The notes under the pieces were generated by a model. The model did not search any database and had not been told where the DNA came from. It was given only the letters and a program-made list of their open reading frames with translations. A stretch of DNA of 64,000 nt from Cladopsammia gracilis. Taxonomy: Eukaryota > Cnidaria > Anthozoa > Scleractinia > Dendrophylliidae. The DNA lies in contig JAJGOT010000348.1 of NCBI GenBank assembly GCA_022457155.1, positions 1 through 64,000 on the forward strand. Direction: 5' to 3'. The position numbers and the translations under genes are program-made. Below, in pieces: positions 13,201 to 21,699 of this stretch; the first letter of the stretch is position 1, and each line of letters starts with the position of its first letter.

Positions 13201-16200
13201 GCGAAAATTTTTCGAATACGCTAGACTTCACATGATGAGCACGCGCAGGCTACTGGCACATGCGTGCTGTGAGAAGCATAAGCCCGCGAAAATCAAAGAG
13301 TTTGCCGCCATCTTTGTTTTGACGTCATCGTATTCGAAAACCTTCGTTTTCGACCGTCTACACGAATACGATAAATCTCCGTTTTAAAAAATCTACAGTC
13401 TGGAGAGCGGATTCAAAAACCTCCGTATTTGTTGCCGAAAACGCCGTTTACGTGTGGACGGGAGGTGCAAACGAAGAAAAAATCTCCGTTTTCGAAAATA
13501 TCCGGATACGTGTGGACGGGGCCTGATACGTGTGAAGCAATCAAGTGAATAAAAGCTTCGTATTTTGTAACTAACACTCCTGTGATGAACAAGAAGCGAC
13601 GAGATTACAATTCCGTCGTGTTCAACTTTGCGAGGAGGCGTGCTCGTCAATTAAATTCGCGCTTTCTGATCGGGTAACTTGTAAAAACATTTGTTCGGTG
13701 CTCACGGTAACGCGCCTCCAACTGTATTGGCCGCCTTATGACAAAAATTATCCAGGTGGCAAGTTTTGATCTTGGAAAACATAATTATTTTTTTCAATAT
13801 ATCAATTTCCTCTCACGGTATACAATAATTTATATGTTGCAATAAATCTCACATGATCACTAAGTCTGTTTTTCAGTTGGTCATTGATATCACTATTTGT
13901 CCGGAGGTATTTTTCAATTCAGCTAAAAAATTCTAGGATAATTACATAATTTGTATGCTTTTTTCAAATCATAAATCTCGGAGAAAAAGCAATTTATCTT
14001 TAAGTATTGTTCCACATAAGAACGATAGCAAACTTCATTGATCTGCGGCATTAGCTCTTTTCCACATAGAATATCTTTGATTTCAAAAATAGAGCTGATG
14101 GTTAATAATAATATTTCATTATAAAAATAAAGAAAATCCATTTGCGTCAAATAAATTTTAGGAAATGTTCGTGCTTGACCAATCAGAATAGCAGAAGACA
14201 ATAGCTAATAATTTTGCTTCTTTGATGAAGTTCCTCAAATACAATATCTTTTAAAAATTGTATGTTGTGCGATTGGGTCTTAAGTTACTTGAAACCTTAA
14301 AAAAAATTACACAAAATGCACCTTGAACCTTAACTTTTTAGCGGTTTTTGAGTCTAGGCCAATGAGATCACTAGTTGTAACAATGAAAAAACTTGACATT
14401 CCATCGTGCTTGACATTCCATTGCCGTTCAGCGCTATCCTTCTTATACGGATCATTACTTAAAATTGTGTCATAAGAAATCAGCTGAATACAATAAATAC
14501 ATGAATATAATTGATTTTATTTCATGATCAGGATGATCATGATCGTAAAATCTCATTTTAAGAATACTTGGCAGCCTTTCAAACTATCCACCTGTTCATT
14601 CTCAAAAACACTCATTCCAATAAATGGCCGCCAATTAAGAAAAATAATATAAAATAGTTAAAACGAAAGTTTTAATCATCAAGGCGTTTATCGTTCATAC
14701 TTTCTGCCTAATTAATTCAACAGTCGAATATTTGAAAAAGAACTATAACAATGCCCAATGTAATCATTGTTAGTTTCATTTTTGTAGCAAACAATTCTTT
14801 TTTAGCCATCATTTTAAAAAACCGAAAAATTTTGTTATGGAAATCCACTATGTTTCTTCAATGAGAACTAAACACCCAAATGCAGTTTTTTATTTATCTA
14901 AAAAAAGCTTTAAAGATTTAGCGGTAAATTTAACAGAAACGCGCGTTAAAAGTGCATTGACCATCTCGGGGTAGTTAAATTTCTCGTGTTTATTACTATT
15001 TCTTTCATTTATCTTTCCGAAATCTGAACCCTGGAATAAAGTTATTGCTATAGTCGGCAGTATTGCTTTTCGTGCACATTTGGTTTAAACTAAAGACATC
15101 TCACACAAGCCCTGTTCATTTTTTTTTTTAATTTATTATTTTCGTTATTATTTGAACGCTCGGTTCCCAAATGAATCAATTAACATTTTCTCAGCGTAGA
15201 ACCTCTTCGAGTACAATCGCATGATTGTGGGATTTTATTGAGAAAGATCTATTCTGAATACAAATCGACAGCTTTATTCTTTATTTATTTTTATTTCAAT
15301 ATTCAGACAGAAACATCCAGTTTAGCTTTGCTAGTTTGAATGGAGTCCTGAATAAAACTACTGACAAATAATTATTTTTCCAAACTGTTATTAATAAGAT
15401 AGATTGTTACCGATTAACCCCGGACGATAATGAGCATTTTGTTTGTGATGTTGACATCACAACCATAGCCTATGCTGAATTAATTGTTTGTCTCTGTCAG
15501 ATAATGAGTAAAAAGATGGAGGGTGATTTTTTTTGCATATTTATAGTTTTATTTAACCCTTCAAGGAATGATACGACATCAGAAAGGCCAAATGAACTCC
15601 TCCATTCCAATATTAAACTCTGTTATGGCCGATTACTACCTTAACAACGGTCACAATGAGGAGGCGCGGCAGCTGTTTGAGAGATTGGTGAGTGCTGATT
15701 GTACATTTTATATTGATGTTTTTTTTTTTCTTGATCAAAACGTTTTTATGTAGATGATTATCATATCTAACTGAAGGGGAAGCTACACGGAAATAAAAGT
15801 TAACTTAACTGCCTAAGTGTATTTTACTTGTTTCTTTATGTTTTCTAGGTAGGAACAGATTTTGCTTCCGACAGAGATTTTGCTGCTCTGGACTTTTTAG
15901 ATCATGAACTTCTGGGAGATAACAAACCAGTAAGGCCGTACGAGGAAACGGTGGATTACGGCTTAGAAATGTTAGTGCTTAACAATTGTACTACATAAGG
16001 CCTAAACTACAAATACCCGTGGACCAAAAACATTAATAATAATAACAGCATTTATTTAAACACGATAAAAATGCAGCAAAAGCTGATGTGGTCGTGTACA
16101 AACAATAAAACTAAAATTTCCTAACTAATTACAATTAATAAGACAATATAAGAATTCTACGTATTTATAACAATAAAATTTCAAAGCACATTGGATGAAT

Positions 16201-19200
16201 CCTTCTACCAAAACGCGACCTACAGTGTAGCTATACATGTAGACGAGTTTCAACCGTACATACTAACCTTGAGCGAAGGTAGACAGTATCAAAATTTAAT
16301 TACAAGTAAATAATATAGCACATGATACAAAACCTGTGGAAGATATGTTCATTCTTATACTGATGAAAACGTTTCCCTTGTAGGTTCCCATCAAGCGTGA
16401 TGCTGTTTGGTAGAAAACTCCCAAACCTCGCCGAAAGTGGAGACTCCCAAAAGATATTGCAGATTTTGGATAAAGGTGGATTTGGCGCCGAGAAATATAA
16501 CGAATCATATCAAAGTTTTGTTGAGAAGCAGCACAGAAAAGAAGGCCTCGAAATTATAACCGCTGCTCACGAAAAGTTTCCTAATGACACAGTAAGTATT
16601 TATGTATAAACCCGTCTGGTCAAGTCTGATCAAGAGACTAATCAGTGCCCGCGCAGCACTACTCACAATGAATAACATAACGGCTTAAAAGGAAAGTATC
16701 ACGGGGATTTTGACCTTTTTTTGTCAAACACATGTTACAATCCTGTTACAATACCTTTACCTATCCATAAAATAATACTAAAACACCAAGAGAATGGTCT
16801 TCTAGCCCATCACGACTGTGACGTCATTTTACCTTATATGGGAAAGAGAACACGCAAAATATCCGAGCGTATTACACAGTAGATTGCCGTATTACACCTT
16901 AGCATTCCCGTTTCAAGACACAAGCTATCATAATGATATAATAATTTCAGTCGAATAATAAATCCCTTATTCGATGGTTTAACAGATAATACGTGCGGAC
17001 ATATTACTCATTGCTCGCATTTTTTCTCGCCCCTGCGGGGCTCGAAAAAATACTACGCAACTCGTAAAATATCCGCGCGTATTACCTGTTAAACCATCGA
17101 ATAAGGTGTATTTATTTAACTCTATTCGGTCTGGAAGGGGGGGGGGGGGGGGGGCTAACTTTCAATATTCATAACTTCCTTAATATGTATTCAAACGCCA
17201 TCAAACTCTGTGACTTTTCCTAAAATTTATCTGGTAACAATTTCATGTGACAATTTTTTGATCACGTGACTTTATGTTTCCATGGCAACAAGATTTTGAC
17301 GTCCATGTTTTTTGAAATTTGCATATTTATACCTTTGAATGAAGAAAAACAATGTTTATTGATATAACTTTTATCTTTTTACGTCATTTAGCGTTTATTT
17401 ATTGGTTTTCATTAATTTTGGGTAAAATTGGACGGTTTTTAAGAGGTTTTAAAAAAATTGAGAAACCCAAGATGGCGGCCGCATAACTAACTACCTAATA
17501 ACTACGTCATATGACGTCATCGTTCCATTGTGCGGACCGCAAAGGAGATAGTTTTGTACGTACTATGTACCCTCTAGGTCCCCCCCCCCCCCCCCCCCCC
17601 AGGCTCAGAAACTCAAAAAAAGCCCAGGCCGAATAGGGTTAAGTTACTCTTAAAGCGGACATTTTGAAATTAAAATATATTTGTTTTATGACTCAGTCAA
17701 TCAGAGTGGCTAACAGCGATACTTTTGATTTTAAGGTAATTCTTCAGAACTTAGCGTCGTGTCACGCCTTCTTTAAGGACTACAGTAAAGCATCCATTTA
17801 CTTTAAGAAACTGGTGGACTTGCAGCCAGAAGATGAGGAGGTTATGGGTACTTATGGGCGTGTACTTGCGATGTCTGGAAAAGTCGAGGAAGCCAAGGAG
17901 CAACTTGAGAAAGCTGTAGAGATCGCAGAGAAGAAAAGCCAAGAGCAGCTTGTAGAACAGGTATGCTCCATTTACGTATATTAGAGCTGGTCTCCATTGT
18001 ATCTCAGTGAAATAATTAGCGTCAATTATAAATCTTCGCACAGCGGTCCACGGAAATAGAGAATTCATTTATTTAGGGAAACTGATTTTTACCTGCGTAT
18101 CGTTTTCTGTATCTTTAATCGATATGTGTCTACTTTTATCTGTTTATCCATTCTAAAGCGCTATTGATCAGAAAAAAAGCAAATAGCGCTATATAAGTAT
18201 TTAAATTATTATTATAATTATTATAAACATTTTTTTTAAGTACATATATTGTACGATCTTTAAGTCTTTGGAGTATTTTAAACGATCTCTGAAAACACAT
18301 TTACCTAAGTTAGTTTTTTTATTACCATTTCTTTCTATTTGAATTGTGCTTGTATCTTATTAATTTATTAGTAGTTTATAATTTTTGATCAATTTGACTT
18401 TGATTGTAATGGGATATATTGTCATGCGCATCCGATCATATCAACATGGATGTTGCGAAATAGAAAGACCTATTCATGTATTGCATCTTTTATTATTGTT
18501 GACGATCATAATATCTCAATAGAACTGAAATCTGCAAAATATCGCAAAAGATAGTTTACGTAACTGTAAACGAAAAAACGAAACTGTAAAAGACTGTAAA
18601 CGATACGTAGGATTTACGAAAGACCTAATCAGCCAAAAAAATGAACAAACATAACCGACAAACTGCAAGGCTGACCTGACTACGTAAAAAAGTAGATTTT
18701 GCGAGACACCAGTAGGACAGAAACCGATAAAGCTGGGTAGCAACCGCAGACAGCTGTTTCGCTCGGGTTAACCTATTCCCGGAATTCCGGAATCCGGAAT
18801 CCGGAATCCAAAATCCGGAATCCGGAATCTTGAGCGTGAAATCCTAAAAGCCGAAATGAACCAAAACATGAAAAGTAAATGAATATCCGTTTTTCGTACT
18901 TGACATCGCATGGCGTAGTTTTAGTCTTCAGTCGCGCAGTTTCCCGATTCCTTAGTTTACCTTTTTGCACCAAAATTTTGACTATAGCGTGACCTGGTTG
19001 TATAACGCACGCTGTGGTCTAAACTGAGTATAGTGAGACACATCGCGCTTCGTTGTCAAGCACATTCACAGGCTTAGCCAATCTATAAACAGGACAAGCG
19101 GCCCGTTGAAACGAAGTAGTCGCGATTTGAAATCCTCCAACAGAGCGAAACAGCTGTCCGCGGTTGCTGCCCTGCTTTATCGGTTTCGGTCGTATTGGAG

Positions 19201-21699
19201 TCTCGAAAAATCTACTTTATACCTAGTCAGATCAGCCTTGCATTTTGTCGGTTATAATGGGAATGGTCAAAACTATTGTACTCGGACAGGAACCACCATT
19301 TAACAAAAAGACTGGCAGTCTCTTTATGTACCCCCTCTCCCCCACCTAAAAAGATGGTATCTTGTTGGTATAGCCACACTCTCTCAGGAGTAGAAACTGA
19401 GAGAAAGATACTAGCAATGCAAGCTTCATGCACACAGAATATTAAACTCTCATCTTTAATTTTTAGGCCAAAAAATTGTGTCCATTACACTCATCAGATA
19501 GGTGGTATCTTTTGTAACCCCCCTACCTCTACACAGGGTGGGTCCTCGTCGAGTATACTTGTTATGACCACTTCCCTAATATCTCACAATTTGCGTGAAT
19601 TGAAGATATTTCTCCTTGTCGATCGACATTTATCGTTGATGTATGTCCTTTATCGTTGATATATGTCCTTAGTAGCTGTTACCTATAATTACTGAGGAAA
19701 ACCTACCATGGACCAGTTTAATATATATAGTTAGGATTAGCCTAACAGCGTCGCCGTCTGAAGACCCTCTTAACAAGCTTAACTAAGATGAAACGTAACT
19801 TTGTTGAAAGGTCGGAAACACAAGAATTTAGATTGACGGGCTATTTTTCAATTTTAGCAATTCTCAAAAACAGTATTACCCGACCGTCTGCACAGTACAT
19901 TTAGACCGTACAAAAGTTCACAAAAACAACTTTTTCTCCGTCTAGAATAACTATTACGACTATTTTCCAAATAAAATACAGTTGTTGCTTGTTAAAAAAT
20001 GCCCGATAAACTGATTTGGAAATCAAAATTGCAAAAATACACAAACATATTTACATAAGGCGACGCGAGTATAAAATCTAAGTCTTGTTTTGTTTACATA
20101 AAATCGCTTTTCAATCTATGTAATGAATGAACAAACACATAAAAATGGAAAACACAATCTTCTTTGGAAAAAAATTATTCAAATCTCCATTAGTTTATGT
20201 TTAAAAGCAAAACGCGTACCATTTATATCGCATCGAGGACGAGCCGTGTCTGCGATGAAATTTAAAAAAAAATGAATACAACTGAATTTAAGGACGTTCG
20301 CGCGAAAATCTTCTACCAGACAGATTTTTTTTTTCAAACTTATGCTACTGTCTGATAATGAGTTACTGATGTCAGAAATGCAAAAAAAAAAAAAAAAATT
20401 GGGGGTCACCGAATTGATTTAAGAGATATAGTGTGTAGAAATATACGCTGTTTTTGAAAAGTTAGTCCTCGTAACGTGACATGGTGTCCATGGCTTTTAG
20501 TTAAACAATTTCAAAGATGAATCGCTGGGGAGAAACTGTTTTATTCAAATGTTATCTAAGTGGGCCTGATTCAACCTTTAAATGAGTTAATCCTTTAAAG
20601 AGGGCATTTGGAAACAACATACAGCTGAGATGTGAGTGCAATTCGACGTCGCGTGGATAAAAAAAAAAAATGAAAAAAAATCAAACTTCTACAAGACAGA
20701 TTTTTTTTCTTTTTTTTTTTTTACAAACTGTAGATAATCGGTAAAGAAAGTGATATATGAAGAAAAAAATAGGGGTCACCGACCATCCAAACGAGTTAAA
20801 TCAAAGTTAACGTAACGGCTACCATCCCTTCATGTGAATAGATTTCTTCCTTTGCGCGGGCGCTCGTGCATGACGTTGCATGGCGTTGCGACATGAATTG
20901 CGTGCGCAGTAAGGATGTGCATAAACAATTGGCGCGAAAGTCCTTAAGCTACACGTTTATAAACAATTCTCCAAAACTAACGAGAACACAAAGAAAAAGT
21001 CAATCACAGATTGATATCAAGATAAATTCCCATCGAAAAATGTAATCTGTTTTACCTTTAAGTCCCTCGCTTGCTTGTAAATTCAAATCTCTGATTCTGG
21101 TTCTGAAATCCGTAAAAAACAAACATCTCCCGCAATGATAAAAATGTAATACATGAAGTTCCTCGAATTAAGATTTTATCCCTGAAAACTCGTCTTTTCC
21201 CATTAAAGCGGCTTCTGAGTATTCCTTAATTTGACTCCTTGTCTTGAGTAGCAAACCTACGCGGGATGTTGGGAGAACACGAGAAAAGCTTGTAAATCAC
21301 GAGCCGCAGGGAAATAACGCATTTAAAACGGTTTTCTCCGCTTAATAAATTCACAGCAAAACATCAAATGTTTTTCCAGCTGACCTGACATTCGGCCTTG
21401 TAACCGCATGTTTTGCGACGTCATACGCGCCTGCGAGCTATTGTAGTCCTGCGCAACGGCGGCGGCGGGCGGGCACTCGCGCGCCCGAGAAACATTCCTC
21501 CGCTGTTACTTAGCAAAAGTGGCAATACTTGTGGTCTCACAATGTTATAATTGTGTTTGCATGACTACCCAAAGACAATCAATTAGGCTTTTCCTCATAC
21601 CGAAAGTGTTTATGGTAAACTTTAATACATGCTGATTTTAATTTAATTTTTTTTATTTTGTAGTTTAAATCATACCTGAAACTGCTGGAAGAAATGTAA
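1090..21699 (+). CDS. TPR-repeat protein, multi-exon gene (5' end not seen)
   Basis: Proposed join: 1090-1245, 2164-2282, 2611-2752, 3705-3816, 15566-15687, 15849-15937, 16384-16591, 17736-17960, 21664-21699. This gives 1209 nt, one open frame of 402 residues ending in TAA. Exons 1-4 encode four kinesin-light-chain/nephrocystin-style TPR units (for example DTLNNIGAVY, GTLLNLGMAY, RALDIRTKAYGP). Exons 5-8 encode further TPR/PPR-like helix pairs (NEEARQLFERL, VILQNLASCH, EEAKEQLEKAVE). TPR arrays are protein-interaction scaffolds; partner and location are unknown, and no signal peptide or membrane segment is visible. The link across the 11.7-kb intron rests on matching phase (G at the end of exon 4, GA at the start of exon 5) and shared repeat style, so two separate genes remain possible. 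A PPR-rich protein such as LRPPRC is a family worth comparing for the 3' half. Start codon and first exons lie upstream or were not recognised. Confidence 0.55.
1575..2157. repeat. dispersed repeat, copy 1 (partner at 14000-14465)
   Basis: Closely matches 14000-14465 over its length, apart from an extra internal piece near 1801-1935 that itself carries a short direct duplication (CCCCAAATACAATATATTTT). The similarity stops about 7 bp before the acceptor of the exon at 2164, so the repeat edge abuts a splice site. Confidence 0.65.
2164..2282 (+). CDS. TPR gene exon (visible exon 2)
   Basis: 119 nt, starts in phase 0 after ATACAG and ends AG/GTAAGA, leaving two bases for the next codon. Encodes a TPR helix pair including GTLLNLGMAYFRLYDANKAE. 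Confidence 0.7.
2611..2752 (+). CDS. TPR gene exon (visible exon 3)
   Basis: 142 nt, acceptor TTGCAG, donor GAG/GTACTA. The first base completes AGA (Arg) across the junction, giving the KLC-type signature RALDIRTKAYGPDHHDV. Confidence 0.7.
2922..2946 (+). repeat. C-rich homopolymer tract
   Basis: A run of 18-19 C followed by a short CA-interrupted C run in the intron between TPR exons 3 and 4. Length is likely unstable and error-prone. Confidence 0.8.
3159..3471 (+). pseudogene. Penelope-like element GIY-YIG domain relic
   Basis: The frame from about 3159 reads an ATG-less GIY-YIG-like end: residues KNLIYMI, then a stop, CNKQYIGETKRTFRE, another stop, and FTEHRQATNN. A shifted frame continues to SRRKAREAYLIQKGKTLTP and NGLNRHDEH before TGA. 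Order and spacing match the C-terminal GIY-YIG endonuclease of Penelope-like retroelements (YIGET motif, then Arg and EH, ending in a GLN motif). At least two in-frame stops (TAA near 3204, TGA near 3252) and one frameshift mark it as dead. It is 5'-truncated and lies in a TPR gene intron on the gene's strand. Confidence 0.6.
3705..3816 (+). CDS. TPR gene exon (visible exon 4)
   Basis: 112 nt, acceptor TTTCAG and donor CAG/GTACGA, ending one base into a codon. Encodes a TPR unit KSLGPEHINTLNAQENAAIA. Without splicing, the frame reads on into repeat sequence and stops at 3912-3914. Confidence 0.7.
3835..4765. repeat. GC-rich repeat pieces flanking a LINE tail
   Basis: Copies of GGGCGCGTACGACGTCGTGC occur at 3927-3946 and 3960-3979, with related sequence near 4724-4770 in which CGACGTCG is again present. 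A short hairpin (CGGGCCGAAGGCCCG) lies at about 3844-3858. The flanks surround the LINE fragment at 4446-4717, suggesting serial insertion. Confidence 0.5.
4317..4717 (-). mobile_element. non-LTR retrotransposon 3' end (5'-truncated)
   Basis: On the minus strand the frame 4717-4446 reads a LINE C-terminus: VMYKIHNNLSPLYLRRI, NSLRN-type spacing, PRPRTEYAKGSLHYRGSVLW and NKIPLEIRQ. This is the tail commonly found after the reverse transcriptase of CR1/L2-like LINEs. A short 3' UTR follows, and a microsatellite tail of TGATAA/TAATGA units lies at 4317-4353. No RT domain remains. The ORF continuing upstream to 4778 is fused repeat sequence, not element coding. Confidence 0.6.
4790..5881. other. 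AT-rich intron sequence
   Basis: No supported gene. Poly-A/T runs and chance ORFs only; the last part is the 3' flank of the receptor gene that ends at 5882. Confidence 0.4.
5882..6802 (-). CDS. intronless rhodopsin-family GPCR
   Basis: 306 residues, single exon, on the strand opposite the TPR gene inside its large intron. The N-terminus has three glycosylation sequons (N2, N6, N9). Seven hydrophobic segments are visible at roughly 25-52, 64-87, 103-127, 149-170, 174-196, 225-249 and 267-287. Family marks: Asp74 in TM2 (AVTDLAVG), Cys102 before TM3, ERF in place of DRY at 129-131, and NPIIY at 282-286. The loop between TM4 and TM5 is only a few residues and lacks the partner Cys of the usual disulfide, as in melanocortin/cannabinoid/adenosine-like receptors. 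The C-tail is short and basic. It should act at the plasma membrane through G proteins; ligand unknown. Full length for a compact class A receptor. Confidence 0.85.
   Translation of the reverse strand: MNATDNSSNSTKSVCKREINDDYDIFFTVLSIIMNVLTCPLVTLLNTLIIIALKTKRRLRTMHNILLGSMAVTDLAVGILVQPLFITQEIVLIAGGSLSFYCKFRKIHSILTPIFCILSVLHLALIAVERFLAMKYSLRYDSIVTKFRLTVAVSCCWFIMIVYWLIRILYIAIFRMSVFIFLSLAVIIYCHTSVYFVCRRHLAQIKSEQVSREASTKFLNERKAWKTTLIIITGVFLCYAPGFLSPIVLRNIGLSLNSVFERISFSSQPFRLSFYMLNSLLNPIIYGWRSKEIRQAMLQLLKKQQN
6803..7580. other. 5' flank of the receptor gene and intron sequence
   Basis: AT-rich; no gene supported. Promoter elements for the 5882-6802 receptor would lie here, but no convincing TATA-plus-initiator pair could be picked. 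Confidence 0.35.
7581..8343. mobile_element. Harbinger-derived deletion element with TIRs
   Basis: Ends are inverted: TAAAGCATGGTTCACACT at 7581-7598 and the reverse complement (one mismatch) at 8326-8343. Both subterminal regions are dense in CGACATAA/TTATGTCG units. The interior keeps exon 1 of a PIF/Harbinger transposase (7986-8198, minus) ending in a splice donor, but no catalytic exon. It is therefore a non-autonomous derivative about 760 bp long. A short ATG frame at 7899 (MATMIVKTIII, stop at 7965) runs toward it and may be the start of the second Harbinger gene. No clear target-site duplication was found. Confidence 0.7.
7986..8198 (-). pseudogene. PIF/Harbinger transposase, exon 1 remnant
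   Basis: Starts at ATG 8198 and stays open to the donor CAG/GTAAAC near 7988. A hydrophobic stretch (LLVAFAVILFLLLG) is followed by Arg-rich RRRQRR and the family N-terminal signature WVRPIFQDEARR and YHNLVRELSLGD. These match the start of HARBI1-like transposases before the DDE domain. The DDE exon is absent within the element, so no active nuclease can be made from this copy. Confidence 0.7.
8390..8670. repeat. dispersed repeat pieces shared with 11.2 and 13.7 kb
   Basis: 8395-8525 matches about 13725-13860 (GTTATGACAAAAATTA, GGTATACA, ATATGTTGCAATAA). 8540-8670 matches 11228-11350 (CCGCACCGAACATTTTTGAG). The two pieces are adjacent here but separate elsewhere, so the family is mosaic. Confidence 0.55.
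9104..9728. repeat. 625-bp imperfect inverted repeat
   Basis: Left arm 9104-9322 and right arm 9497-9728 are reverse complements with scattered differences (CAAAAACCG / CGGTTTTTG outer ends; CATTTCTGCGTG / CACGCAGAAATG inner ends). The spacer is about 175 bp. No ORF; probably a foldback element or inverted duplication. Confidence 0.65.
9897..11696. repeat. 1.8-kb unit bounded by 120-bp inverted arms
   Basis: 9897-10016 and 11581-11696 are near-perfect reverse complements (CGAAACACTTGT outer, CTCTCAAATT inner). The interior holds piece A (10341-10725, direct copy at 14851-15231), piece B (10790-11125, inverted copy at 14465-14815) and an AT-rich TATTGTTTATA tandem stretch (11380-11560). A direct duplication of CTGGAAACTGTGATTTGT also lies at 9842 and 10074. 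Confidence 0.55.
11380..11560 (+). repeat. AT-rich tandem repeat
   Basis: Degenerate repeats of TAATATTGTTTATA with units of about 12-18 bp and no coding content. Confidence 0.75.
12018..12423. mobile_element. MITE-like element, ACCTGCCAA ends
   Basis: ACCTGCCAAC at 12018 is inverted as TTGGCAGGT ending at 12423. GGCGTGAG units lie inside both ends, including a CACGCCTAAGGCGTG palindrome. Target-site duplication not clear. Confidence 0.45.
12688..12934 (+). pseudogene. Harbinger transposase N-terminal fragment
   Basis: The frame reads FKKVQEILLLCLDEEIIDDE, then FLLLYEEYTPQNPP, ECKVDFQVEKGDI and LLFDALRVP. This matches the N-terminal region of PIF/Harbinger-family transposases of animals (DEEF-LLY, then F..E.GDI..L...L.IP). 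After LRVPPIFK the sequence leaves the family and enters CAACATGTTGAA-type repeat DNA, so the catalytic domain is missing. Confidence 0.55.
13083..13523. mobile_element. 441-bp Harbinger-type MITE with TGA duplication
   Basis: Terminal inverted repeats of about 38 bp begin GGCCCCGTCCACACGTATCC at 13083 and end with the reverse complement at 13523. TGA flanks both sides (13080-13082 and 13524-13526), a 3-bp duplication as made by PIF/Harbinger elements. No intact ORF; the inner flanks repeat CGTATTCGAAAA-like units. Confidence 0.8.
14000..14465. repeat. dispersed repeat, copy 2 (partner at 1575-2157)
   Basis: Same order of sequence as 1575-2157, including CTAGGCCAATGAGATCACTA and CGGATCATTACTTA near the end. 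It lacks the extra middle piece and carries a small duplication of CTTGACATTCCAT. Confidence 0.65.
14465..15231. repeat. rearranged copy of the 10.3-11.1 kb repeat
   Basis: 14465-14815 is an inverted copy of 10790-11125 (AACGAAAGTTTTAAT / ATTAAAACTTTCGTT-type matches). 14851-15231 is a direct copy of 10341-10725 (ACCATCTCGGGGTA, GAAATCTGAACCCTGG). Order and orientation differ, so at least one inversion occurred since duplication. Confidence 0.6.
15566..15687 (+). CDS. TPR gene exon (visible exon 5)
   Basis: 122 nt, acceptor TTCAAG, donor TTG/GTGAGT. Its first two bases complete the codon left open by exon 4. Encodes VMADYYLNNGHNEEARQLFE, a helix-turn-helix repeat. Confidence 0.55.
15849..15937 (+). 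CDS. TPR gene exon (visible exon 6, donor uncertain)
   Basis: Acceptor TTTCTAG. Two donors are possible: CCA/GTAAGG at 15929 (better consensus, wrong phase for exon 7) and CC/GTACGA at 15937 (weaker, correct phase). The second keeps one frame: NKPVRP followed by FPSSVML. Confidence 0.45.
16384..16591 (+). CDS. TPR gene exon (visible exon 7)
   Basis: 208 nt, acceptor TTGTAG, donor ACA/GTAAGT. Encodes PPR/TPR-like helices, including AESGDSQKILQILDKGGF and KEGLEIITAAHEKFPNDT. Confidence 0.6.
16965..17106. repeat. 142-bp foldback element
   Basis: About 40-bp imperfect inverted arms (CCTTATTCGATGGTTTAACA left, reverse complement right) around a centre containing CGCCCCTGCGGGGC. It ends ten bp before the TTAA of the neighbouring piggyBac-like MITE. 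Confidence 0.7.
17120..17638. mobile_element. piggyBac-like MITE with TTAA duplication
   Basis: TTAA at 17116-17119 and 17639-17642. Ends are inverted (CTCTATTCGGTCTGG left; CCAGGCCGAATAGGG right). An 18-nt G run lies inside the left end and about 21 C inside the right end, so the arms can pair as G:C tracts. TTAA target duplication and a C(C/T)C end are typical of piggyBac-derived MITEs. No transposase. Confidence 0.75.
17736..17960 (+). CDS. TPR gene exon (visible exon 8)
   Basis: 75 codons, phase 0 at both ends, acceptor TTTTAAG, donor CAG/GTATGC. It carries two clear TPR units: NLASCHAFFKDYSKASIYFK and VMGTYGRVLAMSGKVEEAKE, followed by a charged helix. Confidence 0.7.
18650..19257. repeat. 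inverted repeat pair around a CCGGAAT array
   Basis: 18650-18772 and 19143-19257 are reverse complements at high identity (GAGCGAAACAGCTGT, GCTTTATCGGTTTC). Between them lies a tandem CCGGAAT/CCGGAATC array at 18781-18830. Confidence 0.6.
19258..21663. other. last intron of the TPR gene, repeat-bearing
   Basis: No gene supported. A sequence of about 130 bp at 20280-20420 recurs at 20655-20790 (GACAGATTTTTTTT, then GGGGTCACCGA). The 21.3-21.5 kb part is GC-richer (GGCGGCGGCGGGCGGG near 21460), but no transcript start can be argued from it. Confidence 0.45.
21664..21699 (+). CDS. TPR gene last exon (11 residues plus stop)
   Basis: After a T-rich tract and TTTGTAG, the frame reads FKSYLKLLEEM then TAA. 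Phase 0 matches exon 8 and the peptide continues its amphipathic helix. Candidate AATAAA signals lie at 21983-21992. Confidence 0.6.
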   Translation, partial: FKSYLKLLEEM

